Below, piece after piece: positions 9,677 through 18,844 of a stretch of 64,000 bases of DNA. Position 1 is the first letter of the stretch; each line of letters begins with the position of its first letter. The notes beneath the pieces are model-generated. The model made no database searches. It was given only the letters and a program-made list of their open reading frames with translations, and was not told the origin of the DNA. This DNA comes from DASPSM01 sp036008465 (lineage in GTDB: Bacteria > Planctomycetota > Planctomycetia > Planctomycetales > Planctomycetaceae): the NCBI GenBank assembly GCA_036008465.1, contig DASYNP010000015.1, forward strand, positions 1-64,000, given 5' to 3'. A program made the translations under genes and the position numbers.

Positions 9677-11632
9677 ATGCTGACGCGAGGTCTCTCACCA
9701 GCAGCCGTGCTGTCGAAAAGGCTTGCCGCCGCGATTCTGTTGTTGGTCGGCCTGTTTGGCCGGTTCGTCGCGCAAGGGGGTCAAGAGAGTCAGTCCGGTG
9801 TCAGGTTGCCGACGCTCGACCGAGTCTTTGCCGCCTGGAAGGCGCGGCAGGAACGCATCAAGTCGTTTTACTTTGCTTGGAATCTCCACGTCGCTTTGCC
9901 CAAGGGCTATCAATTTGTGCCCGAGGGCTATCAATTTCCGTTTGCGGGGGGCCTTGCCGGCGTACGCAAAGGCGATGTCGCACTCGACACTGCGAAGGAC
10001 GTTGAATTCACCGCGCCACTGTCGGAGTGGTCAGGTGACGGGCGCGACCGCCTGCGCAGTGATTTCACTGCCTTTCTCTACAGCGGGGTCGACGGCTGGA
10101 AAGAGATTCAACGATCTCGTGTTACGCGGAACGGAATTCTGAACTCCCGACTACTGTTCCCAGCCCACTCGGCTGAGGCGCCGAAGATCGCTATCTGGCG
10201 CCAGGTCCCGGTCAAGCATCCGTCGAATCGGTTTCGCTCCGCCAATTTGTTCGAGGAATCCGAGATCGACTTGACTCCCTTGCGTCTGGCGCTGCGCCCC
10301 ACGACGACGGCCTCCGATTGGTCCCCGGAGAACTGCCGAGTCCTCAGCGAGGATGCGCTTCTCGGCAATGTGCATTGCATCAAACTCCAGATGGACAAGG
10401 TGGATCATTCCGAGCGATGTTGGGTCGACCCGAATCGCGATTACAGCGTCGTGCGCTGGGAGCGACGACACCAAGACTTGGCAGCCCTCGATTTCGCCAT
10501 CGAGGTGCAACAGGGTCCGGACCACGAATGGCTTCCGCACCGGTGGTCGTGGCGACTTTCGCCAGACGCCGCCAGTCGGGCCGCCTCATTCGAGGCGACG
10601 GTGACCCGCCGCATGATCAATAAAAAACTTCCCGACGCAACGTTCGCCGCGGACTATCCGCCGGGGACGCGAGTTTACGACGCGAGCGTCGATCTGCCGA
10701 TTTACGACTGGGACGACCGGTTTGTGGACCGGGACGACCAGTCCGGAATGCTTCCGCCCGACGAGGCGCGGGTCACCCTCAACGCGATCGCCGACGCCTG
10801 GCTCAAAAGACAAGCGACCGTGAAGCGATTGAAGTACACCTGGCGCGAAGAGTTCCTCCGCACCAAAATCAACACGCTGTGCATCGACGGCGAGAAGGTC
10901 ATGAAGGAATTCAAAGTACCAGCCGGGGCATCGCCGTCTCCACAACTTGTCGAATTTCTTCGCGTACCTGAGCCTGGCGGGAGAAGAACATCGCTCATCG
11001 ATCAATCGAAAACCGTCTTCGACGGCGCCACCACACGCTCGCTGTGGTTCAGCGACGACCCGCAATCGCCCGGCGGAATACTCGACATCACGGCTGGGTC
11101 CCGCGGGCTCGACGGCGGTCCGTCGATTGACCATCTGATCCTCGTGTACCGTCCGTTCGACGCCAGGTTCAAAGACAGCAAAGTCGCCCAACTGCGCGAT
11201 CCCGCCAGGTTCCGCGTGCGCAAGCAGAAGGGCCGCATCGGCAACGTCGAGTGCGTGGTGATCGAAACGGAAGACGGTCCCGGATGGCAGTTGTCCTATT
11301 GGCTCGATCCGGCCCGCGACTATCTCCCGTTACGTGAGCACGTCGTGGACGATGGCCAAGATCATAAACGCGTGGACTATTCCTACCGGGCCGATCCCAC
11401 GTGCGGCTGGGCCTTGGCCGGCTGGACGGAACCAATCGCCGGCGCGGGCGGGAGCCTGTGGGCTCCGAGGACGGACACCGTCATCGAGTTCACGGTCAAC
11501 CAACCGATCCCGGCTTCCGATTTTCAGATCGATCCGCCCCCCACTGTGAAGGTGCAGGACCGGCGAATCAATCGCCGCGCGGCACGCCAGAAAGCCCGCG
11601 ATCCGGCTTCGGACGCTCGCGATGCAAAATAG
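9677..11632 (+). CDS. Exported protein of unknown function with two homologous LolA-like halves
   Basis: The start is the ATG at 9677, with AAGGAG six bases upstream; the protein is 651 residues. The N-terminus is a signal peptide (LAAAILLLVGLFGRFVAQGG). The body is an internal duplication. Residues near 40-330 and 360-630 both begin with an A-W-x-x-RQ...K...W motif. Both contain a GNVxC(I/V) strand, followed by a (W)VDPNRDY or WLDPARDY motif and then R-E/ER. This resembles outer-membrane lipoprotein-sorting (LolA-like) beta sheets seen in many planctomycete secreted proteins. No catalytic motif was found. It follows the TPR kinase by 228 bp on the same strand. Confidence 0.7.
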   Translation: MLTRGLSPAAVLSKRLAAAILLLVGLFGRFVAQGGQESQSGVRLPTLDRVFAAWKARQERIKSFYFAWNLHVALPKGYQFVPEGYQFPFAGGLAGVRKGDVALDTAKDVEFTAPLSEWSGDGRDRLRSDFTAFLYSGVDGWKEIQRSRVTRNGILNSRLLFPAHSAEAPKIAIWRQVPVKHPSNRFRSANLFEESEIDLTPLRLALRPTTTASDWSPENCRVLSEDALLGNVHCIKLQMDKVDHSERCWVDPNRDYSVVRWERRHQDLAALDFAIEVQQGPDHEWLPHRWSWRLSPDAASRAASFEATVTRRMINKKLPDATFAADYPPGTRVYDASVDLPIYDWDDRFVDRDDQSGMLPPDEARVTLNAIADAWLKRQATVKRLKYTWREEFLRTKINTLCIDGEKVMKEFKVPAGASPSPQLVEFLRVPEPGGRRTSLIDQSKTVFDGATTRSLWFSDDPQSPGGILDITAGSRGLDGGPSIDHLILVYRPFDARFKDSKVAQLRDPARFRVRKQKGRIGNVECVVIETEDGPGWQLSYWLDPARDYLPLREHVVDDGQDHKRVDYSYRADPTCGWALAGWTEPIAGAGGSLWAPRTDTVIEFTVNQPIPASDFQIDPPPTVKVQDRRINRRAARQKARDPASDARDAK

Positions 11633-11698
11633 AAGGCGCTCGTCGCGGCGAGGGATCGACGTCCTCTTATCTCTCCTTACCGGCCCGCCGGTTGGCGA

Positions 11699-14258
11699 TT
11701 AATTGGAGGTGACTTTACCTCTGCGCACAATCTCGCGCAGCAGTGATCGTGGTATGGTGGTTTCGTCGGCCTCGACCGTCATGAGCGAGGGGCACGAGGA
11801 CAGTTTCCGAACACCCTGCGCTGTCACCTGCGTCTCCCGCAGGTTCAGTGTTCGCAGTCTTGGCATCGTCGCAATTGCCTCAAGTGTCGCATCGCTCGTC
11901 TTCGTGCCGCGCAAATTGAGGTCGCCCAGATAGGGCACCGTCGCCAGTCGCCGAATGCCGGCGTCGGTAATTCTCGCGCAATTCGACAGATCCAACGACG
12001 TGAGGCTTGGAATCGTGGCGATCGTTTTCAGGCCATCGTCGTCCACGTTCGATCCGCTCGCGTCAAGAATTCCAAACCGCTTTATTTTGCAAAGGCTTGC
12101 CAGGCCGGACCCATGAATATCAGTTTTGGCGACGGACAGGCTCCAAAGCAACGGTGGCAACCCGGCGGTGGCAATTGAACTGTCCGTAAGCTTCGTCTCT
12201 GCAAGCTTCAACGTAGTCAGGCTCTTGCACGGCCTCAAATCCATCAGACCGTGACCAGTGATCCCTGTCCCGCTCAGATCCAAGAGCCACAGCTGTGGGA
12301 GTCCGATCAGGTACGCAAGTCCGCCGTCCGTAACCTGCTTACAACCAGCGAGATTGATGGTTCTCAACGTGGTAAGCCCCTGAACGTCCTGGAGCATGGC
12401 GTCCGTCGCGTCGCTATTGCTGAGATCGAGCGCTTGAACGTCCACGCAATTTCGAAGGTCACGGAGTCTATTGCCGCCGAAGTGTGCTCGCTTTATCGCG
12501 ATGCTTTGCGCCAAACGCGCCCCCGTCCATCCCGAGAGTGTTGTCTCATTGACTGTCGACCCTTCCAGTACCAACTCTCGAAGTCGACGGCCGCTACAGA
12601 CGCGGCCGATGTCCGCTGCGTCGACCGCCGAGTCGCGGATGGTCAACGACTCGAGCCGCTCCAGAGCGCCGAGGTGCCCGGCTTTGTTTTTGAGAATTGT
12701 GCAGCCGTTAAGCAGGAGACTTCTTAGCGCTGGCGAGCTCGTCGCAATTTTCAGAGCGCTCGCCGACAGTCGGCAATGATCGAGAGTCAGGTCTCTCAGC
12801 GTACCGCCGCGGCTTAAGTCGACAGCCGCCGCCTCATCAATTTCGGCGTTGGCGAGGACGGTCCGCAACCCATTGGAATCGATGCCCTGGATCGTAGTGT
12901 CTGAATTCCACGAATCGAAGACTCGAGTGCCTCGGCATTGGACCGTTCGCAGGTGGGGCAGGCGGCGCAGCACCTCAATCGTTTCGTCGTCGATTGCAGC
13001 GCAGCCGGAGCAGTCGAGGAATTGGAGGGACGGGGCAGCCGTGCCAAGGCTCTGAACGGCCTGTCGCGTGACACTGCAACCTGCGATCGACAGCGTCTCC
13101 AATCGTGGACAGTTCTTCAAATGAGCGAGCGTGCCGCTGAAGATCCGGGTGTGTGAAAGATCGAGCGTCGTCAGCCCCGGCAGCCTGCCCAGCGTCGATA
13201 GGCCTTTATCATCCAATTCCGTTTTGCTCAGAATCAACACGAACAGCGAGTGGTGCCCGTCGAAGAACGTCAATCCGCGCCCCGTCACCTTCGTCCCAGC
13301 CAGGTCGAGGAACCTCAATCGCGGCAACTGGGCCAGCGATTCGAACGCGGCATCGGTGATTTTGCTGCAAGCCCGAAGTCTGACTTGGGATAACGCCGGG
13401 AATGCGCCGCGCAAACTTTGGAGGCCGCGGTCCGTCACTGGTGTCCCGCTGAGATCGAGATTGACCAGGTCGTTCAACGACGCAAGATGCGCCAGGCCGC
13501 TCCCATCGAGCGCGCGGCAATCTGTGAGGTCGAGGGTCCGGAGCAATCTGATCCGTGAGACGTCGGCCAGTCCAGCGTCATCAATGCCCGACGACGCAAG
13601 CGAGAGCGTCTCCAACGACTGGCAACGCGTCAAACCCGTGAGCCCCGCTGCTGTAAAGCCCGGGTCCCTTGATGACAGCGCGGCTGAGCTCTGTCGACGC
13701 TGTCCAGCCTTTGAGATCGCTGTCGGTGATCCCGATATGGTCCAGCACGAGCGTTTCAAGGTGTGGTTGTTCCGATAAGAATGCCGCGAGATCGGAGCCG
13801 GCGAGTCCCGTAATATTTCTGAGCGTGACTTGTATGAGCGATTGCGACGTACCGAACCAGCTTTTTCCAGACCCAATTAACCGGCAGTCAACGATGCTGA
13901 GACTAGTCAGCTCGGGAAGCGAGGTGATTGATTTCAATCCGTCGCTTGAGATCGGGCACGCAGAGAAGTCGATCGCAGAGATTGTCCGCACGGACCCAAT
14001 GTCCCGGGCGATCTCGTCGGTGATCGCGATCCCGTGACAGGTCACGCCCCTTTCCGAAGCGCGAAACTCACGACCGGGTAATTGCCCGAATTCTTCGGTC
14101 AAGGCCCAGATTAGTCGCGCATGATGTCTGGGCCATGCGGCGTAAATCCCTATTGCCGCTGCTACGAAGAGAACGGCGATCAGCCAGCGACGTCGCCCCA
14201 GCCTCCGCCATCTCGCTGACGGACGGTCGACGTCGGCCGACAATTCCAGTTCGGCCAT
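11699..14258 (-). CDS. Membrane-anchored leucine-rich-repeat protein, interrupted by an apparent +1 frameshift near 13659-13668
   Basis: Two overlapping minus-strand frames make one protein of about 852 residues. The first frame starts at the ATG at 14258 (GGAGG just upstream). It encodes a cytoplasmic N-terminus, one membrane span (WLIAVLFVAAAIGIYAAW) and the first LRRs, reading properly to ...STELSRAVIKGPG. The second frame continues from GFTAAGLTGLTRC through some two dozen LRRs of the LxxLDLSxCxxITDxGL type to the stop at 11699. The switch falls in an AAGGGACCCGGGC tract, and removing one base joins the frames perfectly. It is either a sequencing error or a genuine frameshift mutation. 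The LRR domain is predicted outside the cytoplasm and binds partners; no enzyme domain is present. Confidence 0.8.
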
Positions 14259-14526
14259 TTTCCCCTCCGCGGCCCGCGATAATCATCGAATCTACAGCGT
14301 ACTCGGTTGGGCGAGAAGGGGGCGAATCCCATTCACAAGCGGTCCCCGAGCACTGCCAGTCGGCGGCGGGCTAAGTCCTCGGTCGCCGACATCCCAGTCC
14401 GCCGTTTACAATCGTCACGTCCGGCGATGCTGCGCTGACGTGACAGCAATCGCGTACGATCCGGCGCGCCGTCCTCGCTCCCGCGATGCTGGTTTAGATC
14501 TGATCCTGCTTTAGAAAGGTCAACCC

Positions 14527-14943
14527 GTGAAAATGAATCCTGGCAGGTTGTCTCGCAGAGCTTTTTGTGCGGCAAGCGCCGGCGTGGCGGCGTTCGGTTT
14601 CAATCGCCTTGCGGCGGCCGCCGACACCGAAAGCAGCAAGATGATCACGCAAATCGCCAAGTTCAAGCTCAACATGAAGAAAGAAGCCGAGGCGATTGAG
14701 GCCCTCAAGGAGCTCTGTGCCGCAGTCGAAAAGACCGAGCCGGGCGTGCTGATCTATCTGTGTCATCGCTCGACAAAGAAACCCGACGAACTCGTGTTCT
14801 TCGAGGTCTATAAGGATGAGGAAGCCTACAAGGCTCATGTGAAAACGCCGCATTTTGCGAAGCTCCGCAAGGGCTTTGCCACGCTCTTTCAACTTCCCCT
14901 CGAGGTCGCTCGGTTGGACCGCGTGGGCGGGTTTGCACGTTAG
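14527..14943 (+). CDS. Tat-exported antibiotic-biosynthesis-monooxygenase (ABM) domain protein
   Basis: This 138-residue protein begins with GTG at 14527, seven bases after AAAGG; an ATG two codons on is less well spaced. A twin-arginine signal is visible (LSRRAF followed by an Ala-rich hydrophobic stretch to LAAAAD). The mature part is one dimeric alpha-beta barrel of ABM type: ITQIAKFKLN, then EPGVLIYLCHR, DELVFFEVYKDEEAYKAH, with the His-containing HVKTPHF motif. ABM proteins include small monooxygenases and heme-binding proteins. The next gene starts seven bases after its stop, so the two form an operon with the exported MetX-like hydrolase. Confidence 0.8.
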   Translation: MKMNPGRLSRRAFCAASAGVAAFGFNRLAAAADTESSKMITQIAKFKLNMKKEAEAIEALKELCAAVEKTEPGVLIYLCHRSTKKPDELVFFEVYKDEEAYKAHVKTPHFAKLRKGFATLFQLPLEVARLDRVGGFAR

Positions 14944-14950
14944 CGTCACC

Positions 14951-16042
14951 ATGAAGAACCGATTTACGATCCGTGTCGCCCCGTTCTTTCTGACAGGCCT
15001 GATAATCGTGTCAGGCCGCGGTCGTTTGCTGGCGGCCGATTACCCGGCCCCGGTGTCCGGCGACTTCGTGCTTCGCGAATTTCATTTCGCCTCGGGCGAA
15101 ACGCTGCCCGAGCTGCGGATGCACTATCGCACGCTCGGGACTCCGCGGCGCGATGACAAAGGCGTCGTTCGCAATGCGGTCCTGATCATGCACGGCACCA
15201 CGGGCGAAGGAGGCAATTTTCTGAGACCGGAATTTGCCGGCCAGCTGTTCGGCAAGGGGCAGCTGCTCGACGCCTCGCGTTACTATCTCATCCTTCCCGA
15301 TGCGATCGGCCACGGGCGTTCGAGCCGGCCGAGTGATGGGTTGCACGCTCGCTTCCCGCGCTACGGCTACCGCGACATGGTCGCAGCCGACTATCGACTC
15401 TTAACCGAGGGGCTCAAAGTCAATCATCTCAGGCTGGTGATGGGCACCTCGATGGGCGGGATGCACACCTGGCTGTGGGGCGAGCTTTATCCCGATTTCA
15501 TGGACGCCCTGCTGCCGCTGGCGAGCTTGCCCACTCAGATCTCGGGACGCAATCGCATCTGGCGGCGGGCGATTATCGATTCCATCCGGAACGACCCCGA
15601 GTGGAAAAACGGCGAGTACACCGTTCAGCCGCCCGGCTTGCGGACGGCGGCCTTTATGCTGATGTTCATGAGCAGCAACCCCGTCCAGCGCCAGAAGGAG
15701 ATGCCAACCCGCGAAAAAGCGGACGCGGCCATCGACCAGTTCATCGCGCGGACGCTACGGACCATGGACGCCAACAACACACTTTATGCACTCGACGCCT
15801 CGAGCGACTACGACCCCAATCCCGATCTGGAAAAGATCAAAGCTCCGCTATTGGCGATCAACACGGCCGACGACCTGATCAACCCGGGAGAGCTGGGCAT
15901 CCTCGAGCACGAGATCGGCCGCGTGAAGCGCGGCAAAGCCGTGGTGATTCCACTCAGCGACCAAACCCGTGGCCACGGCACCCACACGCTGGCCGCGGTC
16001 TGGAAGAAGTATCTCGAAGAGTTACTGCGGCAATCAGAATAG
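14951..16042 (+). CDS. Exported alpha/beta hydrolase of the homoserine O-acetyltransferase (MetX)-like family
   Basis: The protein is 363 residues from the ATG at 14951, seven bases after the ABM gene stop. A signal peptide is present (FFLTGLIIVSGRGRLLAAD). MetX-type features follow: LRMHYRTLGTP, VLIMHGTTGEG, the nucleophile Ser in GTSMGGMHTW, the acid Asp in NTADDLINP and His in GHGTHT. True MetX enzymes are cytoplasmic, so export argues against methionine biosynthesis. A secreted hydrolase or acyltransferase is more likely. Substrate is not predictable from sequence. The gene ends 12 bp from a convergent gene. Confidence 0.82.
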   Translation: MKNRFTIRVAPFFLTGLIIVSGRGRLLAADYPAPVSGDFVLREFHFASGETLPELRMHYRTLGTPRRDDKGVVRNAVLIMHGTTGEGGNFLRPEFAGQLFGKGQLLDASRYYLILPDAIGHGRSSRPSDGLHARFPRYGYRDMVAADYRLLTEGLKVNHLRLVMGTSMGGMHTWLWGELYPDFMDALLPLASLPTQISGRNRIWRRAIIDSIRNDPEWKNGEYTVQPPGLRTAAFMLMFMSSNPVQRQKEMPTREKADAAIDQFIARTLRTMDANNTLYALDASSDYDPNPDLEKIKAPLLAINTADDLINPGELGILEHEIGRVKRGKAVVIPLSDQTRGHGTHTLAAVWKKYLEELLRQSE

Positions 16043-16054
16043 GGTGCCGTCGGG

Positions 16055-16795
16055 CTAAATCACCGGTGGCAGATTCGACTCAGACTCCCTGAGCGCGCCC
16101 TGTATCTTCTCGAAGAAATCTCGACTCGACCCAAACTTCTGACGCTTCAGTTCTGCCATCAGACTGCGTGGCTTAACGACAAGATCGAGTCGTTCTTCAC
16201 CGATCCGGTAGCTGAGAAGAACGTTCTTTAGGTTCCGGTGCAGCGAAAGGTCCACGACATCCTGGCTGTGAATGACGTACTCATAACTGAGGCCGTCGAT
16301 CTTGACGAAGTGAGCCTCGGGGTGAATGTAAATCAGCCCGACGTCCTCGGCCAAAATCTTCATTGAGCTTTCAGTGGCAGCATTCTCGAGCGAAATGTGA
16401 ATTCCTGCGGGATCAAAGCCAGAACCAAAGTCGTCGCTTCGACACAGGTTCGTGCGCACAATGTGTCGCTCGACGAAGACCGGAAGAAACATCAACATCA
16501 TGCCGCCGACCCAACAGCACAGTGCGATGGCGAGCAGGCTCGGAGTGTCGGCAGCGATCGAAACGAGGCAGATCACCCCGCCGAGCACCAACCCTGAGAG
16601 ACCGAGAACTGCACAAACGAGAGCCGTTGCCTTGATCGGCGTCCGGAGATGGGAGTAGTTGGGCTCCTTGACCAGGCAATAGGAAATGCCGCTCTTTTCG
16701 GGTGACAGACCGGTCGGCAAGCTGCGCAGCATTGCTTTACTTGCGGCGACGGCTCGCGCCCGGAAATCCGATTGGTCGCTGTCAGCTGAGATCAT
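16055..16795 (-). CDS. Hypothetical membrane protein with two transmembrane helices
   Basis: I do not recognise this family. The predicted product is 246 residues from the ATG at 16795; the frame is open further upstream, but there it overlaps the zinc-ribbon gene and reads as noise. Two adjacent membrane helices (VCAVLGLSGLVLGGVICLV and a second ending MMLMFLPVFV) are followed by a C-terminal soluble domain of about 130 residues. That domain has alternating strands (HISLENA, AEDVGLIYIHPEAHFVKID, YVIHSQDVVDLSLHR), reminiscent of membrane-bound PH-like domains. It follows the zinc-ribbon membrane gene on the same strand, 53 bp away. The start lacks a good ribosome-binding site and is the least certain part. 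Confidence 0.6.
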   Translation of the reverse strand: MISADSDQSDFRARAVAASKAMLRSLPTGLSPEKSGISYCLVKEPNYSHLRTPIKATALVCAVLGLSGLVLGGVICLVSIAADTPSLLAIALCCWVGGMMLMFLPVFVERHIVRTNLCRSDDFGSGFDPAGIHISLENAATESSMKILAEDVGLIYIHPEAHFVKIDGLSYEYVIHSQDVVDLSLHRNLKNVLLSYRIGEERLDLVVKPRSLMAELKRQKFGSSRDFFEKIQGALRESESNLPPVI

Positions 16796-16848
16796 TCGTA
16801 AACCGCGGTTGGGGCTGGGGGGAAACAAAGGAGAGGTTCGTTCATCGT

Positions 16849-17556
16849 TCAGAACAGTCCCCCCGAAGCGACTCGATAAGCCCACCGCCCGGCGACCGCG
16901 CACCAGATGATATCGTAGAACGTGAACGCCTTCAGAGCGTCTTCGCCGAACAGCAGCCGGTCCGTGAGCAGGCAGGCCACGACGTACTTGCAAACCAGAA
17001 TCACGGCAAATGCCGTGAAGACCGCGATCTCGCCGGGACCGTGATCGTCTTGTCCGTTGTTCCCGGTCTGCACACCGATTCCCGTCAGCACCCCGACGAG
17101 GATGGCGACGATTCCCAAATGAACGTGCAAAAGGTACGCGAAGCCGATCCATGCAATGCCGCCGAGCGAGCCCCCGATGAATCCGCAGAGAAACATCTTC
17201 GGACCGGAAGGCTGGGGCACGTCGGACGATTTCCTACGCTTCTTCTTTTTGCGAGGTTGCTGTTCCGCGGTCGGCGGTTCGGCGGGCGCGTCGGTCGGTC
17301 GCTCGGGTTTCGCTCGGGGATCGCCGTACGGATTTGGTCTGACGTGCTCGTGGAAGACCTTTACGCTCTCGTCGCGCCTGTGCCGGTTGGAGCGGGGCAG
17401 CGGACCGGGCGCCCTCACCTTCGTTGGAGCATCGCCAGTTGCGACAAATAGTTCGGAACAACTGGGACAGCGGATCGTTTTCCCCGCGATATGGGAACTC
17501 GTGAGCCGCATCCGCGCGTCACAATTGGGACAGGCAACTCGGATTTTGTCGGTCAT
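16849..17556 (-). CDS. Zinc-ribbon (CPNC...CPSC) membrane protein of unknown function
   Basis: The product is 235 residues from the ATG at 17556. An N-terminal MJ0042-type zinc ribbon with CPNC and CPSC knuckles (about residues 9-31) is followed by a low-complexity Pro/Arg/Lys linker containing RKKKKRRK. Then come three or four hydrophobic helices: FLCGFIGGSLGGIAWIGFAY, LGIVAILVGVLTGIGV, AVFTAFAVILVCKYVVACLL and a final FTFYDIIWC region. This zinc-ribbon-plus-linker-plus-TM layout is frequent in planctomycetes and has no assigned biochemical role. The next minus-strand gene begins 53 bp downstream. Confidence 0.75.
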   Translation of the reverse strand: MTDKIRVACPNCDARMRLTSSHIAGKTIRCPSCSELFVATGDAPTKVRAPGPLPRSNRHRRDESVKVFHEHVRPNPYGDPRAKPERPTDAPAEPPTAEQQPRKKKKRRKSSDVPQPSGPKMFLCGFIGGSLGGIAWIGFAYLLHVHLGIVAILVGVLTGIGVQTGNNGQDDHGPGEIAVFTAFAVILVCKYVVACLLTDRLLFGEDALKAFTFYDIIWCAVAGRWAYRVASGGLF

Positions 17557-17719
17557 TGCCCGCGGCCCGCAAAACCTGCCTTGCAAACTTTCGATCCGAT
17601 CCTAACTGTGTCGCAGGGCGAAAGAAATACGCCACTTGCAGGATTGGCAACTCGCCGACGAGCTTGAGAATAAAGCGGATTTGAGGTTCAGCCCTGGCCG
17701 CGGGCTGGGCAACCCCAGG

Positions 17720-18634
17720 TCATGCGGGGGACGTCCCTCGCGCTCGGGCAAACTCCGCCACGATGACCGTGACGTTATCTTTTCCGCCGCGGTCGAGGGC
17801 CAGCTGCAGCAACGCGTCACACGCGGCTTGGGGCGACGACGGCCGGCTTACCAGGTCAACCATTTCGCTGTCGGTGACCTCGTCGGTGAGCCCATCGGTA
17901 CACAGCAGCAAACGATCGCCATCCTGCAAGGCCAGATGACCGATACTGGGGCTCACCACCTTTTGGCTTCCCCCCAGGCAGTTCGTCAGGATGTGACGGA
18001 CCCTGGTCGTATCCTTGGGAGGAACGCCGCTGTCGATCAAGGCTTGGGCCACGGTCTGGTCGTGCGTGATCTGCTTCAAGGTGCCCTTCCGCAACAAATA
18101 GGCACGCGAGTCGCCGATTTGAACGACGATCGCGTTCGAGCCGACAACATAAATCGAGGTCCAGGTGGTGCCCATTCCGGCCAGCTCTGAGTCGGCCTCT
18201 CCCATTGCGTGCAGCGTGCGATCCATTTCGGTCACGTAGGCGTCGATCCGTTCCTGCACCTGCTGCCCGGCCAGGCTGCGTAGCCGCATGACCCAGCTAC
18301 TCGCTTGATCGGCCAGATCAAACGCCTTTTGAATCGCCACTCGACTGGCGGTTTCACCGGCCGCCGTTCCCCCCATTCCGTCGGCAACAACGAAGCCGTA
18401 GGCCTCGTTCTCAGAGGATGGGGTTTGGTCCTGCCCGAGATTGGTCAGCAGGACCTCTTGCGTGCGAATTCGGCGAAAGACGGCAAAGTGGTCTTCGTTG
18501 CTGCTGCGCACAAGGCCCACGTGAGAAGCCGCCCCGAAGTCGACGTGGAGGGGCAACGACACCGGCACAAAAAAATGCGCCGCGAAACTATGCTCCAAGC
18601 CAGAGTCAGTCGAATCTTGGGTATCGGGTCGCAT
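17720..18634 (-). CDS. PP2C-type Ser/Thr protein phosphatase
   Basis: The 304-residue product has the PPM metal-binding motifs in order: SNEDHFAV (about 44-51), VVADGMGGTAAGE (about 82-94), MGTTW, IGDSRAYLLRKG, LTNCLGG, DRLLLCTDGLTD and GGKDNVTVIV. It lacks a membrane segment, so it should act in the cytoplasm. It would oppose Hanks-type kinases, three of which are encoded in this window, although none is adjacent. It is divergent from the MFS gene across about 210 bp. Confidence 0.92.
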   Translation of the reverse strand: MRPDTQDSTDSGLEHSFAAHFFVPVSLPLHVDFGAASHVGLVRSSNEDHFAVFRRIRTQEVLLTNLGQDQTPSSENEAYGFVVADGMGGTAAGETASRVAIQKAFDLADQASSWVMRLRSLAGQQVQERIDAYVTEMDRTLHAMGEADSELAGMGTTWTSIYVVGSNAIVVQIGDSRAYLLRKGTLKQITHDQTVAQALIDSGVPPKDTTRVRHILTNCLGGSQKVVSPSIGHLALQDGDRLLLCTDGLTDEVTDSEMVDLVSRPSSPQAACDALLQLALDRGGKDNVTVIVAEFARARGTSPA

Positions 18635-18844
18635 CGGTGACTCTCCTCCTCAATTGCGCCAGTCATTGCCGAACTACACAGCACGATGCGTGCCACCGAT
18701 TCTCGCGCGCCCCATCAAAGGACGCCAGTGCATTTAATTGACGCTCGCCGGGCGGCACTAGCGGCAGGTTGGGTCTGCCGGTATGTTCGAGCGTCCGGAG
18801 TTCTGCGCGGGAGTCCGGAGCCCGAATCTTTCCCTCTCGTTTCG

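Noticed and set aside
18686..18844. N-terminal extension of the MFS protein
   Set aside because: The 53 codons have no hydrophobic or family-like sequence and occupy the divergent promoter region. The GTG at 18845 is preferred, though not proven.
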